This document shows, piece by piece, positions 12,401 to 25,200 of a stretch of 64,000 nucleotides of DNA. This stretch comes from Rotaria macrura (Eukaryota > Rotifera > Eurotatoria > Philodinida > Philodinidae): contig OENT01000768.1 in the NCBI GenBank assembly GCA_900239685.1, positions 1 to 64,000 of the forward strand, given 5' to 3'. The notes beneath the pieces were generated by a model that saw nothing but the letters and a program-made list of their open reading frames with translations, had not been told where the DNA came from and searched no databases. Each line of letters begins with the position of its first letter. Position 1 is the stretch's first letter. The position numbers and the translations under genes are program-made.

Positions 12401-13360
12401 TCATTCAGGTTCAATGGGAATGGGGTTGCTAGACACAAGGAATAATTAGACCTGATATGCAATTAAAAAGCTCTCACTTTCATCGTCTTGTTCAGAAGAA
12501 TTTGGAATATCTTGATTTGTCGATAACAAGGGTTGATTCTGATTTTTAAAAAGTGAGAAATTTATAGTTATAATATGATATCTAGTTTTGTGCAGGGACT
12601 CGGCTTCATTTATATTAGTTAAGTATTGAAAATCTTTTCATCTTCGTAATCGAAGTGAACGTTACATGTTGTACTTCAACTCTTCTTATGTTGACCGATG
12701 AATTGCTTCTTAGCTTCACGCTCTTTCTTCGATTGTTATTTAACTTGTAATGATATGGTCGATTTATTTTTCTTTCAATTTTTGCAAGAGAAACATGATT
12801 GATATGTCTGAATGGTATCATTTTCAAGAATTACGACGGTATTGTAAAAAGAAATAGATGTACGCTTCATTGAGAACACATCATCGTCATGGAGAACTCT
12901 GTTTGCTGCCTATCTGTACAATCTTTAATCATGTAACTTCATATTGAAGATGAATGCGAAGGAGATTTCTTCAGTTTTTCACACCCACTAACAAACCAAC
13001 CATTGATGCAAATATATTGATTATTTTTAATCAATATACTATTCAAATAGGTAAGATTAGAAGCAAACCACTGTTAGTTACTTGTTCAAGATCATTCTAT
13101 GGCCTATAAATGCTGCGATTAGTCTTAGTACTCAGATGACTAAAAGTGTCCAGCTACGTAGTTCCCTCACCCTCAACGACTTGAATAAATATGAAACATC
13201 AATGATTTTTCTTACCACTTCAAATAGTTCAATTTCTTCTGGATTTGGTAACGTTCCAACATTCTAAAATATCATAATCGGTAATCATGTTTCTATGCAC
13301 AGTCTCAATGATTAGAATTACCTCTATTGATGTCAGTGGTGATCTTTTCGAAGGATTCAT
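9407..13360 (-). CDS. Band-7/SPFH-like single-pass membrane protein
   Basis: Seven exons: 13360-13322, 13263-13216, 12538-12478, 12428-12242, 12173-12047, 11972-11773, 10208-9407; all phases agree, giving 487 residues. The first about 120 residues are polar and acidic. They precede one strong membrane helix (ILIFGTVILIMIVLIAFIIL), then a prohibitin/stomatin-like region (GVLDLKNPYSTGIHIILPW, TTDQASVTIDVSIVYRIRP) with the beta-rich pattern of band-7 domains. A cysteine-rich insert follows (CCPNCCEHKTCSK plus further Cys), then a helical region with ERQRNQFLNKARET and an acidic end. The exact subfamily is unknown to me. Exon 6 is read to the strong donor GTATGT at 11772; extending it to the next GT would create a stop at the junction. 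The function is probably membrane scaffolding, by fold only. Confidence 0.72.
10209..11772 (-). other. Long intron 6 of the band-7-like gene (1564 nt)
   Basis: Donor CG|GTATGT and acceptor TATTTTTAG restore the arginine codon between VYRI and PDQIEP. No gene or repeat was recognised inside. The part next to the donor still reads for about a dozen codons in frame (YVDVSRLQFWYE), which explains an apparent but false exon end near 11733. Confidence 0.6.
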
Positions 13361-14037
13361 CGTGATTGCTTATTTAACAACTATCTAAAAATAAAATCTT
13401 TTAAATTTAGATTGCAATTGAAGAAAAAACATAACAAAAAATGATTCATTGTCATGTATACAATGTTTTGATTGTAGAAAAATAAATTACAAAATAAAAT
13501 AATCTTAGATGGACATGTATATAAAAGTAGAACATGAAGCTTTAGACAAAAATCAAATTTTAGAATCATCGTCAACAGCTAAAAAGAAAAAGAAAACAGA
13601 TAATATAGATCTTTTTATAAATAAACTCGTTTTCTTAACATATATATATATATATAAGCGCTATCTATGAAAATGGAATAGCACGAAAGGCAATAACCTT
13701 CGAAGAGCATTTTCTTGCAAGATCTACATATTTTGCTTTTCCTAGGAGTTAAATCATACCTCATGAGAAACTATTTGCTGTTAAATTTCAATTTGAATGA
13801 TAAACATTACCTGGAAAGAATACAGAAATAAAAATACGATAGTAATTTTTTTATATAATAGCAATAAATAAAACAAATTCTATATCATGTTTAACTAGAA
13901 CAAGTAACTGTTCATTATCGAATTCATCAACAGTCTGTAGGGAAATTATACTTAATACATATAAGCAATCAAACGACGAGCCTATGTTGAGCGGCGGTTA
14001 GTACATACTGGTCATTTTCTTTTTTAGTATTCTCTAA
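13361..14037. other. Gap between the spinster and band-7 genes
   Basis: About 680 nt with no supported gene. The right part is 3' flank of the spinster gene. Next to the band-7 start, the minus strand carries TTATTTTTAG 24 nt before the ATG, another acceptor-like site. A short TATATA run lies near 13645. Nothing else seen. Confidence 0.45.
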
Positions 14038-16158
14038 TTATTCTTTTTCATCTAAGCCAAATTCATCCGACGTATTCATTGCTATGAAAAAGAGAAGTAT
14101 TCTTCTTCTTGAAACAACGCTAAAACAAAATATAAATGCTGCATACATGCAATTGTTGCTTCTGCTTGATGACGATCACGAATTATAAATATTGCTGCAA
14201 ATAGAAAAGCCGCACCACCTAATGTAGCTACTATAGGTGCCAGCATTAAAGCATTGCGTAGTGATACCCATTGTGTCAAATTATCATCTTCTCCAGCACG
14301 AAAATAATCACTAATTTCACCAATTATATACGGACTAGAAGCATCTCCCTATGAAAAAAAATTCGATAGAGAAAAATAATTATAGAAACTCTTGTTTTTT
14401 TTCATTTCATACAAATAAGTGCATGATAAAGATTTGAATTGAACTGGCAGTAGCACGCCGGGTTGGAATAATAATATACTATTCAAAAACAAAAAATAGA
14501 TTCTAAATAAGTATAAATTACAAAACTCAACCATAAGCATATCTGTTATCAATGCCCAATTACTACAAAGTAGTGTTTCAGCAATGAAAATGAAGATCCA
14601 TGTTAAAACTGTATAATCTTTCGATAGTAATAGTACACAAAATAAACAAGGGATTGCAAGAAGAACGGCAACACCGCAGACGATTGGATCACCACGTGGA
14701 TTCCATTTACGATACCTGCAAAATAGAAAATTCCTATTGATTTAGTTGCATGCTTAACTGTGTACCGTCTAGCCACTTCACTTCCTAGAAGTACACCTAA
14801 AATGCCAGCACCACATGTAACCATACCGAAGTAGAGTGCAACACTAATGATTGAAAAAAAATCATATAAAATTCTAGAAATCGGAGACGCTCTTTTACTT
14901 GGATTTATCTTTGGGATCTTCACTTCCTTGAGCTAATATATGAGCTTTTTGAAGAAAAATCGGTCCCCACCATGAAAGAGATCCTAAGGCAAATGCTACC
15001 CATGTGAATCCAAGTGTTAAAAAACGAAAACTGTTACTAAACGACATAGAAAAACATTGAGTTCTTATCAATTGATACAAGTTCGAACGAACATTTTAAG
15101 AACTTGTTTAACATCATAGAACCAGCTAGATTTCTTTTGCATATGAGCACCATCAGCACTACCTCGTACCGGTTCTGACACGAGGAAAATCAGTAAAATA
15201 ACACATATTGCACCGAACACAGGTGTAACCTAAAATACCATGAGAACAAGATCAAGTAGAAATCAAACATCCGTACATACTCGTAAAGCCCATCGCCAAT
15301 TATTATTAAATGCTTTTGAAACGTATGAACCAACAATATACCCAAGACCACTAATTTTAAATTATTTTTCTATTGTCAAAATCATCTTCATACGAAACAA
15401 AAACTTTCGTCTTACCCGCCGAGCGGCACAGCAATATTAAAAGCCGCTAACATTTTTGTTCTCATGTCATCCTTATACATATCAGCAATAATGGTCGGTG
15501 CAACACATGAATAAGATGCTTCACCAACACCAACTAAACTACGTAAGACTACAAAAAGCCAAAATAACTAAGAAAAACAAAACATTTGTGTTTAATTACG
15601 TATTAAAGAAATTTACATGTTTCGGTACGAATGATCCCGCTACGGTTGTCATCGACCAAAGAGTAACACCTAAGATAATCATTAATTTTCGACTGTACCG
15701 ATCGCTGTAAAATATTTCAAAAACGAAAAACATATTGATTACTTCTTTGAATTTTACACAATTTTTGCAGTACCCTAGATAGCCGAAAAGTGGTGCTAAA
15801 GCCATGTAACTACATACAAAAACTGTTTGAAGAAGGCCAGCTTCAGCATCACCAATATTAAAATAATCTTGAATTTGCTCAAGGACACCTAGATATTCAT
15901 GTATCAATTCAGGAGCTCATTGCTATGCTCTATTATTACCTGCTATAGCAAATCGGTCCATGAAATTTAATAAATTAATAAGAAATAATACGATCATCGT
16001 CACAGCGTTTTTATATTTTGTCCTTCGTGAAGTTGTATGTGAAAGAAGAAGCTACGAAAATGAAACAGGTAAATGAAATTAATCTTAGTAATACATACGG
16101 TGCCTTCAGCATCTGAATCCAGCATTGGTGTTAAATCAGAAATTTCTATCTCAGGCAT
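14038..16158 (-). CDS. SPNS1: Spinster-family MFS transporter
   Basis: Thirteen exons: 16158-16099, 16051-15940, 15888-15774, 15704-15617, 15567-15416, 15350-15281, 15229-15093, 15036-14899, 14843-14766, 14715-14532, 14478-14413, 14348-14147, 14081-14038; 481 residues (human SPNS1 528), with about 12 membrane helices. Family marks: LLNFMDRFAIAG in helix 1, MFS motif A (GYLGDRYSRK), LVGVGEASYSCVAPT, GLGYIVGS, and IIIPTRRATASSIQ late in the protein. Spinster proteins export lysolipids or sphingosine-1-phosphate by proton-coupled transport; SPNS1 sits in lysosomes. The N-terminus is short and acidic. The intron after DPKDKS is 55 nt if the T-rich acceptor at 14844 is used; an earlier AG would leave only 25 nt. 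Intron 7 uses an unusual donor, GTTCGT. Which spinster paralogue it is cannot be settled here. Confidence 0.93.
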
Positions 16159-17940
16159 GATTGGAAGAGTCAAATGCTTTTGATACTAACAAGTACTGTC
16201 ACTTCTGACGATGCAAATGAAAAATTATTTAACTTTGTGTCAAACAACATAGCTGCAGTCACTCCTATTTTCTTTTCATTCAAGTCTTTCATAATTGAGT
16301 AGTTGTATGTGACAAATCACAAAGCGAAGACTGTTTTCTGCAGATACGTCAACTAGCGCCATCTGAAAAAATTGAAAAATAAAATAATTGTTGCTTCTTG
16401 AGCAATCAGATCAATGATTTGAAAGAATCGAATATGCCGATAAACTCTGAAAATGTGGAATTCTAGTTAAAACGAATCCTCTTTTATATCAAAGCAAAAC
16501 AATCGAGTACCTGAAGAGCATTGCTTTCAAAGAATGTTCTTCGAGAATTTTTCAATACATGATAAACGAAACATGGACGGAGAAAGAAAAACATGAAACC
16601 CTTCCTGTTTTTTTAATAAGACAATCATTTTTTAAATTGATGATGACAGAAATCGTTAAAATTTTTCTCGACACAGAAGTCAAATTAACAAAAAAGAACA
16701 GCAATGCCATTTATGAGAAGTCAGACTTCAATCAGCTCTTGTGTGCGTGTATATTTCTTCGAAGGGTTCATGGAACAGAAGAACGATGTTCAGATCTGCT
16801 ACATAAATGAACTGATCGTACAAAAACTTTCGCTAAGGCATCACCGGATATATTTACGTCGCTTCCAATTATCTCTTCATTCTATTTACAATCTCATTGA
16901 TTACTTTATAATCCAGAGTGTTCATTGTAGAAGGTAACTTGTTATACAAAATTAGTTGATTGATATGCACTACTTCTATCTCTGTATTAGATAACGGCGC
17001 ATACTCATAAAAATCTATCAAATAACGAAATGAAATAGAAGATGCATTGCATGAGTAACAGAATAAATGATTTCTCTATTGCAAACAGCAGAAAATATTA
17101 AAACGAAAACGAGAGAGTAATCAGTTCGTTTTATTTAATCTGAAATGACTTCATCATCAAATTCCTATTCAAGTCAGTTCTTATTTAAAATTGATTTTCA
17201 AAAACATAACTAATTACGTTTAAAAACATCACCAAATATTGCCTATTGGTAGAATATCTCTGATGGATACCATCATATTCATTCGATTTCATGATTGAGT
17301 CTGTATAAAGAATATCGTATTACTCATCGTAAAACTTATAAACGGAATGGAAACTTCTACAATGGTTAATTACTGAAAGTTTTGCATGAAACATGGGATT
17401 TAATCTAGCTAAAAAGAAAACTTGATTATCTGTGATCAGATTTTTGAAAAATTTGCTCATGGTTAACTGAAATACATACTTATAATCAATAAAAGATGTT
17501 TTTTATTGTAACTTTATTTTCTAACATTGGACGATGCGCACTCGAAGATCTTTATTTTTCCCTAAATAGACATTGTTATTGATGATTGTGAGAGTAAATC
17601 AGTCAAAATCTTTTTCGCTTCAATCTGTTCACTTTCTCTATGACTATCATATTTTCTTCTTTTATTCTTTGAGAAAAAAACAGGAAAACATAATACAAAT
17701 AATTTAATGATTGCTTTTCGAGAATAACAAGAATAACTCTATCACAAATATATTCATCAGTATAAATGAAGAGATTTTGATTGAAAATGAAGAATGTTAA
17801 TCGTCTTCGTACGATTGTGAAATTGGTTCAAGAAATTTTTTAAAATTTTCTTTACAAGTTGTTGAATTCAATCTAACGTGAATAAAATGAAAATAGAAAC
17901 AATTAATTTGATAGTACACATAGAATAAGATAAAATTGTT
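16159..17940. other. Gene-free stretch between the neurochondrin-like and spinster genes
   Basis: About 1.8 kb, very AT-rich. Open frames at 16559-16810 and 16704-16937 (+) overlap each other, lack splice context and match no family. No inverted repeat or tandem array was noticed. The part next to 16158 contains a TTGTTAG acceptor-like site 27 nt upstream of the spinster ATG (minus strand). Confidence 0.45.
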
Positions 17941-18914
17941 CTACCCATATTGTATCCATTTATGTAAACGAGGTTGCACAAGTGTTTTTAGAGCAATTGG
18001 CTCTTGACTTAGCCAAATGCCAAGTAGACGAACAGTTGCTTGCAGTATTGTATCAAATATCTACGAAGAAAATACAATGAGTTTCCACAAAAATTCATCC
18101 CATACTATATTTTACTTGTTTATTTTCAACATTATCAATAATTTGATCGATGAGAAAAACACAGCCATGGAACATTTCAATGATTTTCGAAAGAACTGAT
18201 GAAACATCGTCATCAGTCAAATCATCAGTTTGACAGACTGTAGCTATTGTATATTCAATAATTAAATAACACGCAGCAAGATGCTGTTGATGTTCTAGAA
18301 TCTATCGTACACGAAAACAATAGAATTATTGAAATATATTGAATCAAATACAATAATATTTACTTCATTTATTTGAGGATTTTCGACCATCATACGTACT
18401 TCAACAGCGCACAACAGAACCAATAATAAAAATCGATTTTTATTATGTTTACATAGAAATGAAACAGATTTATGTTGTTCTATCAGACAAGCGTATACAT
18501 CAATTAGTATGGCTCGTTGTTCATCTCCTTTTTAAATCATACAATACATAGATGAACAAAACGGTTTGTATTTCTTGAAAAACTTACGAAGACGACATTG
18601 TAATAGATTTCCAAGACTATCAAACAAAATATTATCTGGTAATGATTGAAATACATCCTAATTAATCACGACAGATATGAATAGAAAATAATCAAAATAG
18701 TTTTTAGACTCATGAATATAATCGTACATTAGCTATAGTCGGAATAACCGAGCAAAGTAATTGACAAGCTTCAAAGAATTTTTCATTCTATAAAAAGAAA
18801 AAGAAGATACGAAATTATTATTCATTGATATAGTCAAAGACAACGACCAACCTCAGTACTACTCAATGATTGTGAACATAGATCGAAAAGTTTTTTACAT
18901 GCTGCAATATCCAT
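17941..18914 (-). CDS. NCDN: Short neurochondrin-like helical-repeat protein
   Basis: Six exons: 18914-18852, 18787-18728, 18657-18588, 18527-18364, 18301-18116, 18060-17941; 220 residues, all phases consistent. It is leucine-rich and all-helical (ARM/HEAT type). Two stretches recall the middle of neurochondrin: NRFLLLVLLCAVEVRMMVEN against FLALLVNLACVEVRLALEE, and TVRLLGIWLSQEPIALKTLV against [20 protein letters not shown]. Neurochondrin of vertebrates is about 730 residues, a cytosolic neuronal protein that binds signalling receptors and Rab5. Here only the middle third is present, with a proper ATG and stop. It could be a lineage-specific short form, a split gene, or a paralogue that lost both ends. 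Identity is moderate. Confidence 0.62.
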
Positions 18915-19272
18915 CGCACTTTAAAACTTGCTATGATTTCTTCTGAAATAATTTATTTGTTTTATCTTAAAAAAAAACAACAAACAACCATTGTGAAAAT
19001 TTAGTGACACGTTGTTTAAGTACGCCAAAAAAATAAAGTATATATTGCCATGAACAACTTATTTAAATAAACAAAAAGAAGAAAAAGAAAACGAGGATTC
19101 AGATTTTTGTTGTCCATAACAAAGAAAATAGATACTCAAACGAAAAACGGACGGAATCATAATCATGCAAGCTTTGAACATTAATAAACAAACTATTAAT
19201 GTAATATGTTTATTGTTATAATACGTATGTGTAAAACTGTACAATGGAAGCACAATAGATGATTGCATTGAA
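18915..19272. other. Gap between VPS13D and the neurochondrin-like gene
   Basis: About 360 nt containing the 3' flank of VPS13D and a leader for the downstream gene on the minus strand; TTATTTCAG ends 28 nt before the ATG at 18914. No other feature seen. Confidence 0.4.
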
Positions 19273-22200
19273 TTAAGTCATTTGTACTGTTTCGTCTAAA
19301 TGTTGTTCACTTGAAATATCATTATTATCGTCGTCATCATCATCATCATTGAGTGGAACATAAGTAAATTTTTCTTCTTCGAATATTTCTTTCGCTCGTT
19401 GAATATCACGAGTCAATCGTATTGCTCTATCGTGTAGATCACACCGGAGAAGAAAACGGTGAAATTGTTTTCCGTTTGCAGCCGTTGTTGTTGTGGTGGT
19501 TGTTATCATTTTATTCGAACGTTGAGGTTTATTATGAACGAATTCGACGTAGGGTCGACGATTTTCATCTTCTACATTAACAAAAACAAGATTCATATAG
19601 AGGATTCGTATTTTGACTCTCTAATCTTAATTCATTTCCATCTTTCATTTGATATTTTTGACTTATTCGATAAATTGAAATTTTCTCGAAGAAATTTTCA
19701 AAGTTCAACTAAAAATTTTTAGAATTGAATTTTTATTTTCTTTGCTGTTTTTGATCTCAAATAAACCAAGGTCTACTCAAGATTTTACATGAATCATATT
19801 TACAACAAACAATAGTGTAAACACATACTAATTGCTTGTCTCATTAAAAGAAATATTTAAAAAATCTTCAAGAAAAATCTATTCATTTGACTATACTATG
19901 AATTATTGAGCTATAGCATGCTATATTTTTCTCAAGTAAAATCTTCAACATTTATCATGCATAAAGGCGAAATTTTATTTCGAAATGTTTTTTGTTTCAA
20001 ACAATACTCAATTGAATGTATTCATGATAATAAATGATTCGTAATTGATAATACAGTTAAGTCATTGATGTTAAAATAAATAAACTAACCTATGATAACA
20101 ACATTTACTATTGAACTTAAATCGTAGACTTCAACTACTTCATAATCAGATTCATCTTCATCAGTATATGTTTTGTAGATGATTACACGTTGAGATGTAA
20201 TCATAGCCTAGAATAAAAATGTTAAATAGTTGAATTTATTTCCTAGTCAATATCTACGAATGACAATAATATTTCATACATTCTTGCAACGACCTCGTTG
20301 CTCATTAGCATATTCGTCATTATTAGCACTATCCGAATTTTGTGTCGATATTGAATTAGCAGGTGTTTGTGAAAAAGTTATCCGTGTAATGTATCTTTCA
20401 GTCAAATCCCCTTTATTCATTTGATACAACAAACATTGACCATTAGCATCAAATGTTGAATACGGTTGAAGAAGTCCATTGATATTCGTTGGACATCGTG
20501 TTGCACGTATACGACTTTTAATTATTGAATTTGATGAACGTGACCCTTCTTTGACTGCCAATGCCAAACCATTAGCAAAATCAAGTATTCCAACCATCGG
20601 CTTGCTGACTGTCCCAAAGAGACCTTTAGCAACCCCTTTCACTAAACCGCCAACACCATCTTCAACAACACTCTTATATGGTTGTGTTATAATGGATGTT
20701 AAACCACCGATAAACCCAGCTGCTAAGCCAACGGTTCCTCCAATAACATGACCTATAGATGAACCACGATAATTATTTGCAATAGATTCACGCATCTCAT
20801 CGTGATCTTCATCTGAAGCAAGTCGACCAATGCCATATGAGAGTGTTCCTGTAAATTTCGATGTTGAATCAGCAACACCATGTGCAACACTTTTCACCAA
20901 GCCCGTTACACTACCATGATCAACAAGACTTGCAAAACCATCTGTGACATCATTAAACAGTCCAAGTGGATTGCCAAGAAAATCAACACTACCTAATATT
21001 TTAAATGCTTGCCGTTTAAGTTCATCAACATAGTGTGTTGTAAGTGCAAGTAAAAAGAAATCATACGTATTGAATATATAGATTTGATCATAAGATTTCA
21101 AATGTATTGGAGCGTTTTCGAAACGTATCAATGGAAATGGTGCACGACGTTTTATTGTTAATAAATGGGCTGGCAATGAACGTGAATGACCACAATAAAC
21201 ACTTAAGTCAAGATCAATCGACGATATTGATAATTCATAGAAATAGATTCTTGTTGCTTGTGTTGATGTTAACAGTGATAGTAAACGCTGTGTATCATAC
21301 TCGCCTTCATCTAAATCATAGGTTTGATCATCATTTTTCATTGCTTTTTTATTTGATGACGAAGAAAAATCGATGTTGAAAAATTCAAATAATTTCCATA
21401 GAAGAATTTCATCAATTTTTATCGTAATTGAATTGACACCAATCAGTAAATAATGGAATATATATAGTTGTCTAAATATAAGAAAATAGAATTGAAAGAA
21501 GAATTTTTTTTGATCAGTCGTCTACACAGTCAAGATAACATGAGATTCACATAGATTCTAGTTTATGTTATCATTTTCAGAGTATAGCCTAGTGTAGACT
21601 TGTCGACGATGTGAATACTAATCATCTTCAACACTTAACCATTATTCATATCCATCGACTACTGAGCTATGTATATGAAAGCTTGTTGACTATTTGAAGT
21701 TCATACGAAACTCAACAATGTTCAATACGAAACCATGTATTTCTTACAATCTATCGAATACACATCATATCTAGTTATGAGTTTGTAAGACTTATAAAGT
21801 AAGAAATCGTAATAATAGACACTGTTTGATTTTCGTTTATGTCAATCGATTGATTTTGATGAGACTACGATGAGTTTATATTTGAATTACGGCTTATAAT
21901 CAATTGTTACGTATTCAACGTTATTTTTTATAGAATTGTTAAAGATTTCATAAGCAAAATATAAAAAAGAAATATTTTCGGACGAACAAACACATTTGAT
22001 ACTCAGGAAATTTTGAACAACAAGAAAACATGCTACCCTCGAGATAGTTAATATTTAAGCAAATTCAGCATACCGTCTTAGAGTGAATCGATATCTGATC
22101 CTCGTTTGTGGGTTTTGAACATTTCGTATACAGCTTATTTCTGAGTAAAATACTACATGAGAATTATTATCATTGTCGATTCGTAGCTCAACTGTTAAGA

Positions 22201-25200
22201 GTACGTTTCATTGGATCCTAGCTTGATCAAGCTTTAGTCATGTGTATTTTAATGATTATAATGTGCATGAAACTCATGTGAACTTCTAGAACAAAATTCT
22301 GCAGATGATCCTATTAGAGTTAACTTACTTATAGTTAGCACTGGGCTTCTGTAAAGATGCTTGTAAACGAAAAGCTGATTGTATGGATGTATCTTCAGCA
22401 TACGTTGCATATAGTAAGCACGGTGTTGATGTCATTAATAGTTGATTTGAAATAATTATTGCTCCAATAGCACCATCAATGGATTGCTCGTTATTTTCAT
22501 CTTTATATGAAAGACTAATATCATTGAGTATCATGAAGACTAGTTCTTCAGATTCACGACCTATGGAACTTATGATCGATACACCAATACCAGATTCTAG
22601 ACGAAGACTAAATGCATAAGTTATAGATGAATTATTATCAGTTGTTGTTATTGCTTTTGTGTCAATGGATGTTTCTGCTTTGAGATTGTCTAATGCAAGC
22701 ATAGTTGTAACGTTAGCTATTTCAAGTATACGTGTTGGTCCATCAGCATACGTTCGTACAGATAAAAGACCTGAACCTTGTAGACGTCGACGTGGTCGAA
22801 TATGCATTGTTGGTAATGGTGGAAGTATGACGCCTTGTTCATTTAAACGACGTGGTCCAAGTACAACTTCAATTTTTTCCTTCAATTCCCCAAGTACTTG
22901 TACACACATTTGTGTTTCACCCATACATAAATATCCATCATCTCGAAATCCCCACGTTTGTGTTAATGATCGTTTATGATCATATCTTCGAATAGTTAAA
23001 CGTATACTACGTGTCTTTGAATTAATACTCTGTATGTTGGGCGTGGCAATTTCGTCAATATCTAATACATATGAACGTTGAATATCATCGGATGCATCGT
23101 TCTTATTACTCCAATCACGTGGTGATGATGAACCTGTATGTACCAATATACCACTACTTGTCATACGCCATAGTTGTGAACGTTTATTTTCTTCGCGTTG
23201 TGCAAGTACTAATCTACCTTGAATATAATCGATAACAAGTTGTTGTTGATTTAATAATTGAAATGTATTTCGATCGTTGCTTGACTTTGATTTTAGTAAA
23301 GGATACTTTGATTGATATTGAGTTGTTTGTCCTTCATGAAATGTTTGTTCAAATGCTAAACATATATGATTTTCATAACATAGATTTTCTCCATGACCAA
23401 GTTTTTGTAGATCATATGTTTCTTTTGTGCCACCAACAACAGAACATGTTATTGTTTGTCGACGTGTTGGCTCATCCCAAGCATAATCTATTGATTGATG
23501 CGGTTGAATAAATGCACGTAAATAAGTTAATTCTTCTCGTGTTTCAGTTTGATAAAATTGTATAGGAACATCAGAAAGATTTCTAATACGAAGTGGTGCT
23601 GGCATTTGATTTGAATCCATAAAAACAACAAAAAATGTGCCACCAAGTTCAATTACTTGTACTCTATAGTATGAGAGAAAAAGAAAAAGAGAAAATTTGT
23701 AAATTATTGAAAGATTAATCATGATGAGTCGATATCATAAAGAAAGTTTATTGATGACTAATGTATCGATCATTGAAAACTAGGACGTATCTATCATTGA
23801 AATGCATACATAGAAAGATATCAAGTTACATGTAGAAGACACGATATTCCTACTATAAAAGCGAAAATTCTCTCAAATTAAACTAACCTTTCGCTTGGTT
23901 CTCACCTTCTAGCTATCAGTCTCTTGAAAAAGAATCAAAACTTTATATGAAACTAAGTCGTGAAATGTATCTTTGAATATGAGTCAATAGAAAACAAAAT
24001 TCTTTATTAATTTGCTAAACTCTATGTACATATAGATCATACAGAAGTTATTTGCCTATGCAAGAGAATTTCTAAATTTACCTTAGTATCAAACATTGAT
24101 TATTATCGTATCTTAAATTAATATGAAATGCATTGACATGATTAACAGGAATACCACCGGACCAATAAACATGTTTATATTGACGATTATTAATAACACG
24201 AACACATAACAATTGATCAAGATCACTTCTTGGCCAATGATATGCGACACTCGACGTTTTTAATACATGTAAACAATTTTGTTCTAAATCACTATCATCT
24301 CCGGTTTGTAACATAGCTCGGACAATATGTCGTTGAGCAATTGATAAATCATATGAACATTGATTACTTATCATATATCGTGTACTAAGAAATATGAAAT
24401 TTGTTCGACGTAAACGTCCTTTACCTTGACGAACATCAATACCAATATAATAAATCCAATGAGGTGAACCATGAGGAGAACGAACATATAACTGACGATA
24501 ACTTGAACCATGTTCTTTGAAAAACAAAAACAAATTTTAATGAATTATTTTTAGATATTCTATGAATTCATGTAAGAAGCATTTTTGTTACCTAAAGTAA
24601 ATCTTTGTGACCACATAGGACGACCATCATCATTTTTATGTAAACCTGAACCAACTTTCATTACACATGCATATGAAGCTTCTTGATCACTGAATGAAAA
24701 TAATAATGGTTCACGATTTCGAGCTAATTCATGCTCATGTGTTTGACCCGGTGTTTCATTCGATGCACCTTCTTGTTTGAAAATCAATGGAATACCTGTG
24801 CCAAAAACAAAATAATTCATACATACCGATGACAAAGACGGAAATAGCAACAAACAAAACCTACCACTCTTATTCAATAATACATATGGAACAGATACAG
24901 ATATTTTCAGACGATGTCGTATCGAACAAACAATCGTAACATCGACTAATAATAATCTTTCAATACTATCATAAAAACCTATTCGTTGATGATGGTATGC
25001 CATTATGTTTAAATCATTGATTGATGGTACATGTAATGGTTTAATCATATGAAAAAGATCGGTTGCAAACATGATATCAATTGCTTGACCAATATTTGAT
25101 GTATGCTCACAATGAGATTTATATGGATTAAGTCGAATTTTACTGGAATTTAGATTCATTTGAAAAAATAAATCACATGGCAGTAAATTATTTATAATCA

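Noticed and set aside
14082-14147. Spinster ending in frame at 14082 without a last exon
   Set aside because: A standard 65-nt intron (GTATGC..TTTTTCATAG) leads to a short acidic last exon; read-through cannot be fully excluded.
14603-14923. Reading through the spinster exon 8-9 region as one exon, or a 25-nt intron ending at 14875
   Set aside because: The family alignment and the T-rich acceptor at 14844 support a normal 55-nt intron; 25 nt is too short to splice.
22178-22250. tRNA-like D-arm (CGTAGCTCAACTGTTAAGAG)
   Set aside because: No TTCGA T-loop, no matching acceptor stem and no plausible anticodon arm follow; it lies inside a VPS13D intron.
22659-22979. Plus-strand open frames inside VPS13D and CAD exons (for example 22659-22979, 20479-20751, 36084-36410)
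   Set aside because: They are antisense shadows of well-supported coding exons.
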